Assembly: GCA_963575745.1 (NCBI GenBank)
Contig: CAUYUJ010016896.1
Span: 55,001-119,000, forward strand
From: Prorocentrum cordatum
Lineage: Eukaryota > Sar > Dinophyceae > Prorocentrales > Prorocentraceae
Direction of reading: 5' to 3'
DNA: 64,000 bases
A program made the translations under genes and the position numbers. Numbering within the stretch: position 1 is the first letter of the stretch; each line of letters opens with the position of its first letter. The notes under the pieces are model-generated. The model did no database searches, was not told where the DNA came from, and saw only the letters and a list, made by a program, of their open reading frames with translations. Of this stretch, positions 32,865 through 44,600 are shown one piece after another.

Positions 32865-32968
32865 TTGAGGAGGAGGAGGAGGAGGAGGAGGAGGAGGAGG
32901 AGGAGGAGGAGGGGGAGGAGGAGGAGGAGGAGGAGGAGGAGGAGGAGGAGGAGGAGGAGGAGGAGGAG
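32865..32968. repeat. GGA trinucleotide tract
   Basis: Nearly pure GGA, about 104 bp. Confidence 0.95.
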
Positions 32969-32999
32969 AAGGCCCCTGGCAGCCTCTGGAACTCCCCGG

Positions 33000-33980
33000 G
33001 GGGCCCTCGCCGCCACGGCCGGGGGCCTGCCTCGAGAGCACCGGCCACGGGCATGCAGCGGGCACCGCCGAGGCGGCACGGCTGTCGACGCGGTGCCGCG
33101 TGCCGGGCGCAAGTGCGTGGGCTCTCGCCCTCCAGGGGGGGCCTCTTCAGCCCACAGGCGGCACTGCGCAGCGCCCGTCGGCCCGAAGAGGTGGGGGACG
33201 AAACGAGGAAGTAGGAAGGCGGGCGTGTTGGGTCCAGACGTATGGACTCTTGAAGTAGGGAGGCGCTTGGCTGAGGTTGGGATGTGGGAGTCCCCACATG
33301 CCTACTCTCTGCGACCAGCGTGTGCACATGCGACCGGCAATGTCGGAAGCTCCCTGGCAAGCCCTCGTCGTTACGACTGGGTCTGCCTCCAAATCCTGAT
33401 CCGAAAGCGCCACATGACAGGTCCGTGGTCGCTTCTAGAGGGGAGGGCCCAGAACTCCAGGCATCGCGAGACAAATCACCATGGCGCTATGCCTGAGATT
33501 CAATATCTGTGGACGGCTTTCGGGCTTGCGGGCGGTCAGGAAGTGTCCCGCGACGAAACAGTGGTCCCGGAGGTCGAGAGCTCTGGGCCCCACCTCTCCA
33601 AGAAATCACACAACGGGGGATCTCGGATGGAGGTGGGGGGAGGTGGAGGAGATTCTGGGGAGTTCAGTGCCCCCTCAGCTGGTTCCAATGCGTTTTTTGG
33701 GGCGTCTTGTACAAGACCCCCGACAATGACTTGATGCGCATCTGGAGTCCGCGTCTCTTTTCAACAAAGGGCTGAGGGCCTCCTCCACTTTAATACTGCA
33801 GTATAGGTCAGGCAGCACGCGAGCAAGGCAGCGATACGTCAGGACAGAAGTGCTGCACCCTTTCATTTCGAGTCAGGCTGCATGGGCATGTAACGGCCCA
33901 CTTGAGGCACCCTGCTGCGGGCTTATATACAACAAGCACGGCAGGTCCGCTGCCATCGGGACTGCGCGAGCTCCACGGAG
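33000..33980. other. Spacer with an R4-like segment
   Basis: No gene recognised. About 33510-33610 carries weak R4 similarity (GCTTTCGGGCTTGCGGGCGG, GTGGTCCCGGAGGTCGAGAG). Confidence 0.4.
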
Positions 33981-33984
33981 GACA

Positions 33985-34018
33985 GGGCCTGTCAGGAGTG
34001 AGCCATGACAGGCCCTGA
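33985..34018. repeat. Perfect hairpin
   Basis: AGGGCCTGTCA, a spacer of about 11 bases, then TGACAGGCCCT. The 11-bp stem is perfect. No T-run follows, so it is not a bacterial-type terminator. Confidence 0.85.
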
Positions 34019-34029
34019 CAGTTGAGGCG

Positions 34030-34784
34030 CCTGGAGGGTCTGGGTAAGATGGACCACGAGGCAAATCTGTCAAGAGGGGGGGGATGGAGCCAAATCTGCT
34101 CAAAATCGGTTACCAAACCCCTCCAAGGGTCCTTTTCGTGTAGTTTTTCATCTTGCACCCGTTTTTCATCGTGCCGGGGCCTGAAAACGGCCCCAGGAGG
34201 CCGACAAAGGGCAAGGCCCAGCACCCGTCCCCCCCCCCCCCCTTGCTGACCGGAAGCATTGCTGGGCCACCTCAAACCTCCGGCCAGCTAAAATCCCTGA
34301 CAGTGCCTTCGCGCGCGGCCAAGCTTCGGCCGCACCGCGCGCGCCTGCGCGGGCACTCTTCTGTTCGGCGTGACGCGTGCTGCGGCTCTCTTCGGCAGCC
34401 TGCAGCGCAGGGGCGGCCACGACGGTGCGAGAGGAGGATGAAGAGGAGGAGGAGGAGGACCAGTGCAAACTCAAGGCTCATCAGCGATATTCAGATAGAG
34501 TCTCCCTCCAAGCTCTCTCTTCATGGGCCCCTGCCAGGGCTCATTTCCACGAAGGGAAGTTCCACGTTGAGAAACAAGAGTTGGAAGATCTTAAAGCGGT
34601 TCAGAACACCATTCTCGGAACTTCAAGGCCACGAACCATCTTGGCTGGTGCATATTGACGCTCCCGAATCGTGCCAGAACGCCGTCTCTGGGGCTTCAAC
34701 CCAGCGAATCAAAGTAACTGTTGCGCACTGACAATTCTAAATCATTCAAAATCATCGCACATGGTACGTCACCCATGGGAATCC
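34030..34784. other. Spacer, no gene recognised
   Basis: Contains a C run (about 34229-34242) and a short GGA run (34430-34457) with the copied tail described for 31935-32208. No coding likeness. Confidence 0.4.
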
Positions 34785-35130
34785 GTGGAAATCTTGCGAA
34801 TGTGTAAGACGAGTGTGCGTGGCGTCAACGCGAAGGCCACATTTCGAAAAAGACCCGCCCTCAACCGGTGAAGCTCTTGCACATGTTTAGAACGAAGCTT
34901 CGCGTCGCTGATGCGGAAACCCTAATTTGAAAATGGCCTGCCCTCGATCCGTGAAGCTCTCACACGTCTATAAGACGAATGCGCGCGGCGCTGAAGCGAG
35001 AACAACATGTTGAAAACCAACCGCCCTGAATCCGCGAAGCTTCTGCAGTTTGTGTAATCGAATGTGCGCGGCGCGTGGGCGAAAACCACATATTAAAAAC
35101 CACCCACCCTCCATCCATGAAGCGGTTGCC
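34785..35130. repeat. Degenerate tandem repeat, period about 83 bp
   Basis: At least four diverged units. Each has GTGAAGCTCTTGCACATG-like sequence, then AGACGAATGTGCGCGGCG, then AAAACCACATTTGAAAA and CGCCCTCAATC. Unit starts fall near 34868, 34950, 35032 and 35116. Divergence is high, so the array is old. This is a lower-GC patch. Confidence 0.75.
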
Positions 35131-35264
35131 GCTGTTTTTAGCTTCGGGGTCACGAGTGGCGAGGGAATATCAGGGGAAAAGCTCGGCCCACCCTTCCGAC
35201 TGGGCTCGGGGTGCGACAGGGAAGAGTTTATAAGGAAAAGGACCGGAGGGGGACAAGGGGGTAG

Positions 35265-35600
35265 ACGATGATAATGAAGGGGGGAAGGGGAGATATAGGA
35301 AAAGGTCGGGGAGGAGGAGGAGGATGAGGAATGCAACAAAGACGCATTGAACACAAGGACGACGAGGAACAACAAGGAACAGGTGGGGTAGGAGGACGAG
35401 GACGAGGGGGAAGAGGATGGGGGACAAACGAGGAGGTGGAGGAGGAGAAGGAAGAAAAGGAACGAGAAGCGAGGACCGGGAAGCGAGGAGCAAAGAGAAG
35501 GAGGACAAGGACGACGAAAAAAAAGAGGACGGCAGAGGTAGGAAAAAGGAGAAGGACGAGGAGGAAAATGGAAGATCTGGAAAACGGTGGGTGGGGTCGG
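35265..35600. repeat. Purine-rich GGA/GAA tract, degenerate
   Basis: A strand-biased purine tract of about 330 bp with GAGGA, GGACAA and GACGA motifs; far less regular than the other GGA blocks. Confidence 0.75.
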
Positions 35601-35814
35601 AAAAGAAAGGTGGCATACTAGCTGCGTGTGGCCGGCGTTCCGTGCGCCACGGGTCACTGGGAACAGGCATGCATCGAAAGGAACGCATGGTGGTGGAGCC
35701 AAAACCACTTGAATGCTGCGGTATTTGGTGCCCCCCCTGTCCCAAGCCCCGGCACGCCCAAGATAAGAGATTTCCCAAATTGGGCCCGAATGGGTTGGGG
35801 CCAGTGGATCGCGA

Positions 35815-36040
35815 CGCTCGCAGATGTATCGGCGATGCAACGGTGATGCATCGGCGACGTCGGAGATGCATCGGCGCTGCGGGCGTGGAAAAACTCGGAC
35901 TCCACATTGGACCGCAATGCCGACGCATCGGCGATGCATGGGTGATGCGTCGGCGACGTCGGCGATGCATCGGCGACGTCGGTGTGGAGAAAGTCGGGCT
36001 CCACACCTACGTAGCCGCATCGCCGATGCGTCGGCGACGC
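35815..36040. repeat. GATGCATCGGCGACGTCGG minisatellite with longer-order units
   Basis: Variants of GATGCATCGGCGACGTCGG are repeated about ten times. The array also contains GTGGAAAAACTCGGACTCCACA (near 35885) and GTGTGGAGAAAGTCGGGCTCCACA (near 35980), an imperfect hairpin unit, so a larger period of about 100 bp is present. Confidence 0.82.
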
Positions 36041-36429
36041 GGCGCGATCCTCAACCCCCATCTACTCGGACCTGACCCGGGAGGCCTGGGCGATAGGTCG
36101 GGGATAAGAAGCAACAGTGGCGCCGAAGGAGGCGTCCAACGCGGGCGCCGCGGGGCCGAGCAGCAGCTCAGGCAATCTGGATGGTGACGACGCCGCTGTC
36201 GATGTCGATACGGAAGTTTTGTCGTGGCTGCGCGGAGCAGAAGCTGGATGATAGTCAGCACGCGCGGAGGCAACCAGTCCACGACGCGCATGGGTTCGCT
36301 ATGGCATCGTGTCGCGCATCTGCAGGCGGTCAATCGCAGCGCACATGGCCACGCGGTGCCGCTCGCTTTGCCCACCAGCATCAGATCCGTAAAGGTGAAA
36401 AGTGCCGCACCTTCAGCGTGATGTACTAC

Positions 36430-37600
36430 ATGACGCACAGACCACTGGACTGAACACCATAGAGACTTCTCATGCGCGGTGGATTGTCGCTGTGCGCCCG
36501 GGGCCCCACGCGAGCAAGCGCAAGCGCGTGGGTGATCGTCCCCAGCAGGCATGCCAGGTGAATGGGGCGATCGCGAGCCACGAAATGCTGGATGGCGTCT
36601 GGGGTTCCGCAACCAGAAACGCAACGGCGTCGATCGGGTGCCGCGTGCATTCGTCGCGCGGCAGGCCAGCCCTCGGAGGGCCATCCGCCTCCAGGCAGGG
36701 GGCGCGCGGGGCAGCGGCAGCTTCAGGCGCTTCCCCCTGTTCCCAAGTAAGTTTGCAAGAACGTTGGCGGCACTGGGCCAGGTACTCAGCCGCTTCGCGA
36801 TCGTCTCGCGGAAGCGGCCAGGGAACAAGGCTTGATTGAACTTGCCGATGAAGTGCCGTTGCGGCCGTGGACGCCGATCGGGCTCTGCAGCGCAGGCGAC
36901 GTGTTCGCGCGCAGGAGGAAGTCGGGGACTCTGCAGCGGTGGCACCAGAGAGATCTGGGCGCCGCGCAAGAGGAAGTCGGGAAATCACCCCCGCGTCGGG
37001 GGCCGCGCAGAGCGGCGCGATGGAGGCGGGTGCGTTCCATGATGCGGGGGGCGGGCCGGGTGCTCGAGACGCAATCGACGATGGGGCGGCACTCCCTCGC
37101 GGTGGTCTCAAATTCTGCATGGTCGCGCTGCCTATCAAGGATCGCGCGGCGGGCCGTGCGCCGCATGGCGCCATAGTGGCGGGTAGGGCGCGGGGCTTGG
37201 CGACCGCGAAGGCAGCGCAACTGCGCCCTGGAGGCGGAAGGCGTCCGGCGGCGCCCTGAAAACCCGGTGCAGCGCATGAGTTTCCCGCGGCAGAACCGAG
37301 GCTGGAAGAAGACAGCGCTGGGTCGGATACCTGAGGGCCGCCAAGCACGACGCGCGGCAAAGCCTCGCCAAGGCGCCCGCGGGGGCACCCGAAAGCGAGA
37401 TAGCAACATTGCGGAAACAGCACTTCTCCGCCGCCTTGGCCCACTGCAGTTCGCCGGTGGCTTCGGGGCCGATGCGCGCGCCCACGTGGAGGCCAGGGGC
37501 CGCCGCGCGGAGGGGCACCCATCCTGGAAAGTGATGCTGGAGGTAAAGCTAGGCGATGCCGCGGACGGCGGGATGATGCCACGCCTGCTCGCGTTGCGTC
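36430..37600 (-). pseudogene. LINE-C post-RT region and Cys/His knuckle
   Basis: The frame at 37518-37135 reads GPEATGELQWAKAAEKCCFR and HALHRVFRAPPDAF, which has the form of the thumb/connection segment of LINE RTs. Further on (36650-36426), RRCVSGCGTPDAIQHFVARD is the C-x-x-x-CG...D...H knuckle that ends many LINE proteins. Between them, ETIAKRLSTWPSAANVLANL and CRATNARGTRSTPLRF are plausible but frame-broken. Confidence 0.68.
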
Positions 37601-39000
37601 TGAGATGCGTTTAGCGCTCGGCAAGGGCGAAGATCACAGCGATCAGCACCAGCGCGCCAGCAACTTCATGTGGGCGAGGCCAAGCGTCGTCAGTACACGC
37701 AGCAATCTCTCCAGGCGCCAGACCGCGTCGACTGATCGAGTGATCGCGCCCATCGCGATCGCGTAGATCGCGCCCGACAGCGGGCAACCCTGGGGCACGA
37801 CAGAGCTCGGCGCACATGCGCAGCGGCAGCTGCCATCGGGGAATGACAGCCCCATGCGCAACGTGGCAGAGCGCTCCGACTCCGCGAGAGAAAGAAGCCA
37901 TCGTCTCGCTGAAACCCGGAGGCGCGGCGAAACAACGCTGGCGGCCCAACGAGGGGGCGCCTGCCGCAGTGTCAAACAGGGCCCGCGCTGGGAAGTGCAT
38001 GGCAGCCGACGCGGGTCACCCCGCAGCGCTGCCAAGCAAGTCCACGATTATCATGTTGCGGCAGAGGCTGAAACCGCAGATGATGCCTTGCTAAGTGGCG
38101 CGGGCGCGCTGTTCCATGGGGGGCCCCATCTGCTCGTTGAGGGCTGCCGCGAAGATCTGGCCGTCTGCGCTCTTTCGCGAGATGGGGTGCAGCTTGCCCG
38201 CCGACCGCGCGCCGGCGCGGCCGCCCGCCCCCCCGGTGCTCTCCGGAATGAAAAACAAGATGGGCCGTTAAAAAGCAAGAGGCGCCCCCCCGTTCTGCAG
38301 AAACTATCGCGCGGGGCCCTCCAGCGCGTCGAGGGCGCCGGGCATGGATAACGAAGCGGCGTAGCGGAGACGACCGGGATCAAGGGCCGATGCGCGCGTT
38401 TTTCCGCGCGACTCGCCCGCGCGTCGACAGCGCCAGAATGACCAGCTGACGCGGAGAGAGCCGCGGAGGGGCATGGCGACGGACAGACTCGAGCAAGCCG
38501 CCCTAATCGAACAGGCTGGCGCCATCGCGGCGGGCGTCTTCCACGCGGTGGCGGAGTCAGGAGCGCGGGCGCCGGCCGAAGTCAAGACCCTGCCAACGGG
38601 GGCCCGCGCGCGCGCGACGGTGGGGCACGCGCGCCTGCTCGTGATGACGATCGGCTTCGAGTCACCGGGCGGCTTGTTGTGCGCGTTGGGCCTGGGCCAA
38701 AGCTCGCACGACTGACGCAACGATTCCGGAAAAGCGCGGTCCCGCGGGAGCTGCGCCCGCCCGTCCGAGTCCTCGAGGTGGCGCGCCCCCACCCCATTGC
38801 TCGTCATCAGCGAGCGCTCGAGGGCGGTCCCTGCGCCGCGCGGCACAGGACTTGGAGCGCATCGCCAGCAATCCAATCTGGTCAGCGGCCTGGCGTCGCT
38901 GCCCGCCTGGGCTCTCCTGAAGGCCACTGCGAGCAGGAGAGCAGCCTCCGCCGCGTCGGCCTGCGCGGCGCGTCAGGCGATCCCAAGAGGCGCATCTCGA
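37600..39000 (-). pseudogene. LINE-C reverse transcriptase, CTDD box
   Basis: Motif B is clear: SSVVPQGCPLSGAIYAIAMG (minus, about 37800-37740). Motif C lies in another frame: GEIAACTDDAWPRPHEVAGA followed by LVLIAVIFALAER. CTDD stands for the YADD box and keeps both aspartates. A candidate motif A is MIIVDLLGSAAG near 38060-38030. The fingers part (38927-38300) is poorly preserved. Motifs B and C sit in overlapping frames, so a frameshift lies near 37740. Confidence 0.8.
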
Positions 39001-39219
39001 AGCCGCGGCGGCGTCGCGAGCTCGCAGAGCTGCCCGCGCAGGGGGGCGTTAAACATGGTGGCGGGGATGGCCCGGGCGCCGCCCTGCTGAGGAGCAGCAA
39101 GAGAAGCGTGGAGAGCCAGAGCAGCATGGTCTCTCAGCCGACGATCAACGGGCTTCGTGGGGTCGACCACCACGTCGAGCTGCTGCTTGAGGGTTGGGAT
39201 GAACCCGTCGATCCTTCTC

Positions 39220-40340
39220 AGCGTGAGAATTTGAGCAACGAACCTGGCGGGCTCGCCGGCATAGACCACAGGGGCGACGAAACGGTTGCGCAAGAATGCC
39301 TGCTTGGATCGCGCCACCCGCCACCCCCCATGGTCGGCAACTCGATGGGAACAGGGAGCGCGCGCGAAACCGCAGGTTCATCAGGTGCGTCGAAGTCGCC
39401 AAGGACCAGCGCCGGAAGCTGACAAGGGGCCTCCATGGCCCAGCGACGACATCGATGCCAAACGCTCGCAAATTGATACCGCTGGCCCATGGGAAGCTCA
39501 TAGGCGCCGACAACCATGAAGACCGCAATGCATTTGGGACTTTGGATGCACTCGGCTACCATCGAGAAGGGGCCGCGGCAGGGCGCAATGATTCCGCCGA
39601 CGTCGCGCGCAGCTGCAGCGGCGAGGTCGGCGGCCGCGCTGCCGAGGCCCCCGGCAGAAGCAGCAGCTGGAGGCGGCGAGTCAGCTTGGGCCGGCACACA
39701 CGAGGCAACATCTGCAGACGCGCCGAGGCGCCCCACAGGGCCCCGGCCCCCCGCGCCCGCCGGTGACAGCCCAGCGCTGCAAGGTTGCAGGCGGCCGCGC
39801 GCTGCGCCGACACCGTGGGCCACTGCCGTCGACGGGGGCGCTGGCGACGTCAACCGACGGGATGCCAACGTCCACGCGGTTGTTCTTGCAGTCGCGGGGC
39901 CCGGCGGCGACGAGGTCGAAATGTCGACGGCGCGAAGTCGTCGGGGTCGCAATCGTTCTCGCGCGCGCGGTGCCCGAAGAGCGGGCGGGCGAAGTCCTCG
40001 GACGCGTGCTCGAGGCCGACGCGGGTCCCCGAACTCCTGGTGGCGCCCGACGGTCTGGCGGGTGAATTTCCACGAGCGGTTCCCGGCGGTCTCGCGGATG
40101 TGCCCCCACTCGCGGCGCGCGGCCTTTTCGCGGTCGACCCCCGAACGCGCGCCGAAAGACGGAGCGGATGCCGGAGTTGAGGATGACGTGTTTGAAGTAG
40201 GGGACAGAGGAGGTGGCGGCGTCCGAGTTCGAGGTGAGTTCAGGCGTGGGAGGCGATGAATCGACCACTTCCAGGTTCGCGGGGCTCGCAAGCATTGTTG
40301 CGACACCGCCAGTGCTGGCATTGCCGCTGCCATTGGACAT
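39220..40340 (-). pseudogene. LINE-C endonuclease domain
   Basis: The minus-strand frame reads FMVVGAYELPMGQRYQFASV, then CQLPALVLGDFDAPDEPAVS. GDFD replaces GDFN. Upstream frames carry RRHFDLVAAGPRDCKNNRVD, a helix-rich N-terminal part. Catalytic His and Glu positions could not be assigned with certainty. Confidence 0.68.
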
Positions 40341-40432
40341 CGCGCGCTATCAGCACGGCAAGGAGGCGAAAATACGTCGATGGCGGACAGTGGAGCCATG
40401 ACCCTCCTGCGCCATGATAATGTGGCGCATTG

Positions 40433-41680
40433 CTATGAAAGGTGCAACGATGGCAAGCTTGGCATTGCGGCAGGCCGGTTCGACAGGAAAAGGCCACTCG
40501 CGCTCCGGAGGGCCACGTTGACCGACAGGGAGAATGGTCGCTCACTGCCAGGAACTGGCGCTAGGCCCCAACATGAAGATTGAGATCGCAAGCGGCAGCC
40601 GTAGCTCGAGGCGACATCACAGCAGGCCCTCCCAGCAGACGAATTGCGATGCGCTTGGACGGGCACGCCAAGAGAGAGGCGGCAACGAAGTCCAAGCGAC
40701 AGAGAAATCCGCCGGGTCAGGGTTTGCACTTCGGCGGTGGCGAGGACGCAGCTGATCTCGACGATGGCGGCCTTGCGCGACTGCCGCTCACGTTCAGCAT
40801 CACTGGTGTGGCGCCGAAAATCTGCGATCTCCCCTTCAGTAGCGTCGACTCTGCGACGAAACGCTCGTTGAGCCTGGAAATTGCCCGGGCCGCCGCCCCG
40901 GCCGTCTGCGCGCAGAAATCCGCCACGGCGGTGGTCCGCGCGGCTCGCCATCGCGCGCGCCAGCAGCCGCGGCGGCGTCTGCGCGCGGGGGGCCTGGCCC
41001 TCTCCGAGGATCTGCTGCGAGAAGTGGATCGGCGAGGGGGGCGGCGCCGACGGGATGCGGGGCGCTCGACTCGGTCCAGCTGCCGCAGGCGGGTTCCCTC
41101 CAGGAGCTCGTTCGAGCATGGGGAAAGTAAGAGCCGCATCCAGCTCTTCCAAGGCAGCAGCGAGGTCCGATCCGACGGGCAAGTTCGGTGCAGTGGCACC
41201 ACCTAGAGCATCGGCAGCTCTGGGTGAAGCAGGGCCACCTGTGAGCCCGACTGTCGTCCACTGTCCCGACGAAAACCTGATTCGCGGGGCTCTCGACAGC
41301 GAGCTTCGCGCCGCCTGTCGCGCCACCCTGCTGCAGGCCCATCGCGGCTCGGGGGGGGGGGGGGGCCTTCTGGGACAAGCTCCGGCCGCCAGCAGCACTG
41401 CGTTCTGCCTGGGGGCCGTCGCTGTCCACGGGAGCGGCGACGACGCTGGCGCCCTTGGCAGGCGCGCGGAAGGTGCCCTCCAAGGCTGGGTCAGCAGCGC
41501 AAGAACAGACTGATCATGGAGGATATGGAATATGGTCGGCCACTTGCCCGTGATGGCGGCTGCAAGAAGGTGGAAGCTGTCCGCAGCCCCGGGGCAGCCA
41601 GTGGCACAAGCGTGGGCAAAGCCATCTTGGGCGCACATGGCGATGGAGGTCTGGGAATAACACGAGGTGGGGCGTGGCAA
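40433..41680 (-). pseudogene. LINE-C ORF1-like region
   Basis: A 415-codon open minus-strand frame with a convincing coiled coil, QAQRAFRRRVDATEGEIADF followed by RRHTSDAERERQSRKAAIVE, preceded by Pro/Ala-rich sequence. ORF1 identity rests on position and the coiled coil only. A 13-G run (about 41350) sits in a neighbouring frame. Confidence 0.45.
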
Positions 41681-41699
41681 AGAAGGTCCACCACAACTC

Positions 41700-44600
41700 G
41701 CCTAGCTGTTGCTGCTACTGCAGCTGCTGCTGCCACTGCTTGAAACTGAAGCGCCCGATGTAGATGAGGCAGAGGGAAGGGTGCGAGAGGGCGGTCTTGC
41801 CTGAGCAGCTCCTTGAATTGCATTCAGAAAAGCGCCACGGTCGAGCAGCCGACGCTGGGCCCTCTTCGCAGGCAGTCTCGCAGCCAGGCCGACTGCCTCT
41901 GCCGACAGCGACGCCTCGGCGAAATGCCGAGACCGACAGAGACGAGGCCTGCTGCGAGACGATGCGGCACATGCGGCGCGCGGCCGCACGCACGAAAAAC
42001 ACCGTTATCGGAACCCGAAGATACGAATGGCATGGCGAGGGAAATCGGGCATGGGGGACACGGGAGAAAGAGTAGGGGAGAGGAGCACGAGACAAGGGAA
42101 AGTGGGAGATGCGATCTGGGGCTTCGAGGCATCCGAGCACGCGCCCGCTGCCGCGCTGGAGGCTGCATGGATCGGGCCAAGCCCCAAGGCGGGCCCTCCA
42201 GACCGCAGAGGACCATGCGGGGGGCAGGGCGGCAATGGCGGCGCGCGCAGATTTCCATGTCCACTCGTCGGGCAACAGACGGGGGCGGGGTTCGAGGTGC
42301 TCGAGCACGCGCTGTTCTTTGCAGGTATCGAGCTGGGCCGCGCGCGCGAGCGTAGCAAACCGCCAGGAGAAACGACCCTGCCGACGCGGTTTATTACGCG
42401 GCGCCTCTCGGAAGTCTCCGGGCGGATCGCGAACGACCGGGAGCGCCATCGCCCCGGGAGACCTCGAACGCGGATCGGAGGGGAAGAATCCATGGGCGCG
42501 CCTCCCCGTGCGGAGGCGATCGCAAGCGAGGGCCAGAAGTGAGGAGCGAGCACTCGGGATTCCCGCGAACCGTATTCGCCTTCTTCTCTAGCGCGCGCGG
42601 GGACGGGCCGATGCGCCCGGCCAACTTGCGCGCGAGACGAGGGCGCCCCACGCGAGGGCGGCAGCAGCGGCAACCCAAATTCGAATGGCTCGCGGGGGGG
42701 GGGGGGGCACTCCGCACATCGGAAGTCCGAGCGTCGATGCGCGCCAACTTGGACACGATGGAATTTGGCTCGAAAGCACCTCTCGACCACAGGGCGATCC
42801 CATGCCAGCTAGGAAAGATAAGGGGCCAACTCGCCGACCTCGCTTTTGACCACCCTCGCTCCCAAGAGATACCAAGCGATGCCAAACTACGGCCTGTACT
42901 GGTGAGGTCACTTGACGAGGAGGCGCGTGGTGTGACTTGGTTTTGCCTGGAAGCGAAAGCGGGGTAGGTAACTCACGCCCTGAGATCTTGAACCTGTGCA
43001 AGGACGGGTCTGCCTCAGACAGGCCGTGCGCGAAACGCTCCTGGACCCACGGGTGGTCGCGGGCCAACAGCGGAAAAGCGACGCAAATGCAGGCCTGCAA
43101 CTCGAGGTCGGCAATCTGCGTTGACAGCCGGAGCGCGAGCGCAACTGTATAAGTGCAGCGCGCCAGGGAGCATCCGGAACGCGAACGCAATGGAATCCGA
43201 GATCGTCGAGTGGCGCGAGCGCAGGCGGCGAAGTACCTGCGCCGCGCGCGGAAGCCCCCGTGGGAACAGGGCGGCAGCTACCGCGGCAATCATTCACTCC
43301 GGCGACGCCGCTGGATCGGCCTGGGAGAAGCCGGAAGTGAGAACGGCGGGGGTCGCGGACAGGGCCGAGGCGGCGTCGCGCGCTGAATTCGCGGCCGATC
43401 TCATCAAGACCAACAATGTTGCAGAAGAAAGTACGTCCTGGGATGACAATGATGATGCTCCGTTGGGACGGCGGCGCAAGATGTTGCAGCGCGCGAGACA
43501 TGGTTCGATGGGGGGCATCTGCGGCCGCGTGGCTGCGCGCATTCTGGAAGCCAGGATGACACGTGCTTCCCGCATTTCGAAGAAGCGCATCTCCCTAGCT
43601 CGTCAGACACCGCAAGGGTTGGTTCGGGGATGGGGACCAGAAGGGGACGGCGCAGAGCCCCCAGGAAACGAAGTACCGCGGAAGACCGAGAGAAGACCTC
43701 GCGGACAACTGCTGCCACTCACCGCGCCGTCAGCGCGCGAACGGAGGACCATCGGGGCCGTGGGCGGAATTCCCCACGCGAGCGAGATGGGAGTCGATCC
43801 ACCTGCGACCAGGCGGAGAAAGGGGGCGAGAGTCGCGGGGGCGGTCAGCGAAGTGGCGGGCGCAGGCAGGAGCGCTGCCAGGCCTCCTGCGAGCTTCCCC
43901 GGCAGTTGGGCCCCATAAGTCATTGAGCTCGGCCGTCGCCCCATCGGGGGGCGAAGGTGGAACCGCCGAGACCCCCCTCCCGAGTCAGCCGAAACCCCGG
44001 CTAGAGACTTGCGTCTACCCACGACGGCCCACCATCGAGCGCGTCGATCAGACGCCTGGTTCCACGCGAAAATCCGAGACTGCTGGGCGGGGCGGGTCTC
44101 GCGGGCCGTCGCCGCCTTTGGCCGGCGTTCATGGGCGCCGTGCTCTTGCGCTTGGAGGGGGAAGTGGAGGTCGCGGAACCGAGAAGAGTCAGAGAAAGCG
44201 AAGGCCGCGCCGCCTTCCCGGGAGAGCCCGCGCCCGGCTGCGCCCGGCGAGCAGAGCGCGGGCCACGCGGCAGTCACGGCGACTGGCCGCGCGAGCAACC
44301 GATCGGGGGACCACGGCGCGGGGCGCCATCACAATCGGGAAACGTTCGAGCTGCAGGTCGTGCGCAGCCCGCGCTGCAGCTCGTCATCGACGACCGCGCA
44401 GAAAAAATCGATGAGCCGCTCGTCATCGACGACCAGGAGGACAAAAAGGGAGCCAGACACGACGCGACGAGGGGGAGGTCGAGGACACTGCGGCGGCCAA
44501 TCGCGCGAACTAAGGCAGGGGCGCGGCCCGATACCCCAACTGGGCACACCTCATGAGGCCCCCGAAGACAACGCGCCCGTTGAAAACCCTGGCACGTGAT

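Larger units (their letters stand above)
36430..41680 (-). mobile_element. LINE-C: non-LTR retrotransposon, decayed, different lineage
   Basis: Minus-strand order: ORF1-like coiled coil (41680-40433), endonuclease (40340-39220), RT (39000-37600), post-RT (37520-36700), Cys/His knuckle near 36600. It differs from LINE-A and LINE-B: motif B is PQGCPLSG, motif C is CTDD, the endonuclease box is GDFD, and I see no RNase H. Heavy frameshifting means no intact protein. The element may extend up to 46486. Confidence 0.8.

Noticed and set aside
33985-34018. Perfect hairpin as a transcription terminator
   Set aside because: No U-run follows, and intrinsic terminators are not expected in a dinoflagellate nucleus.
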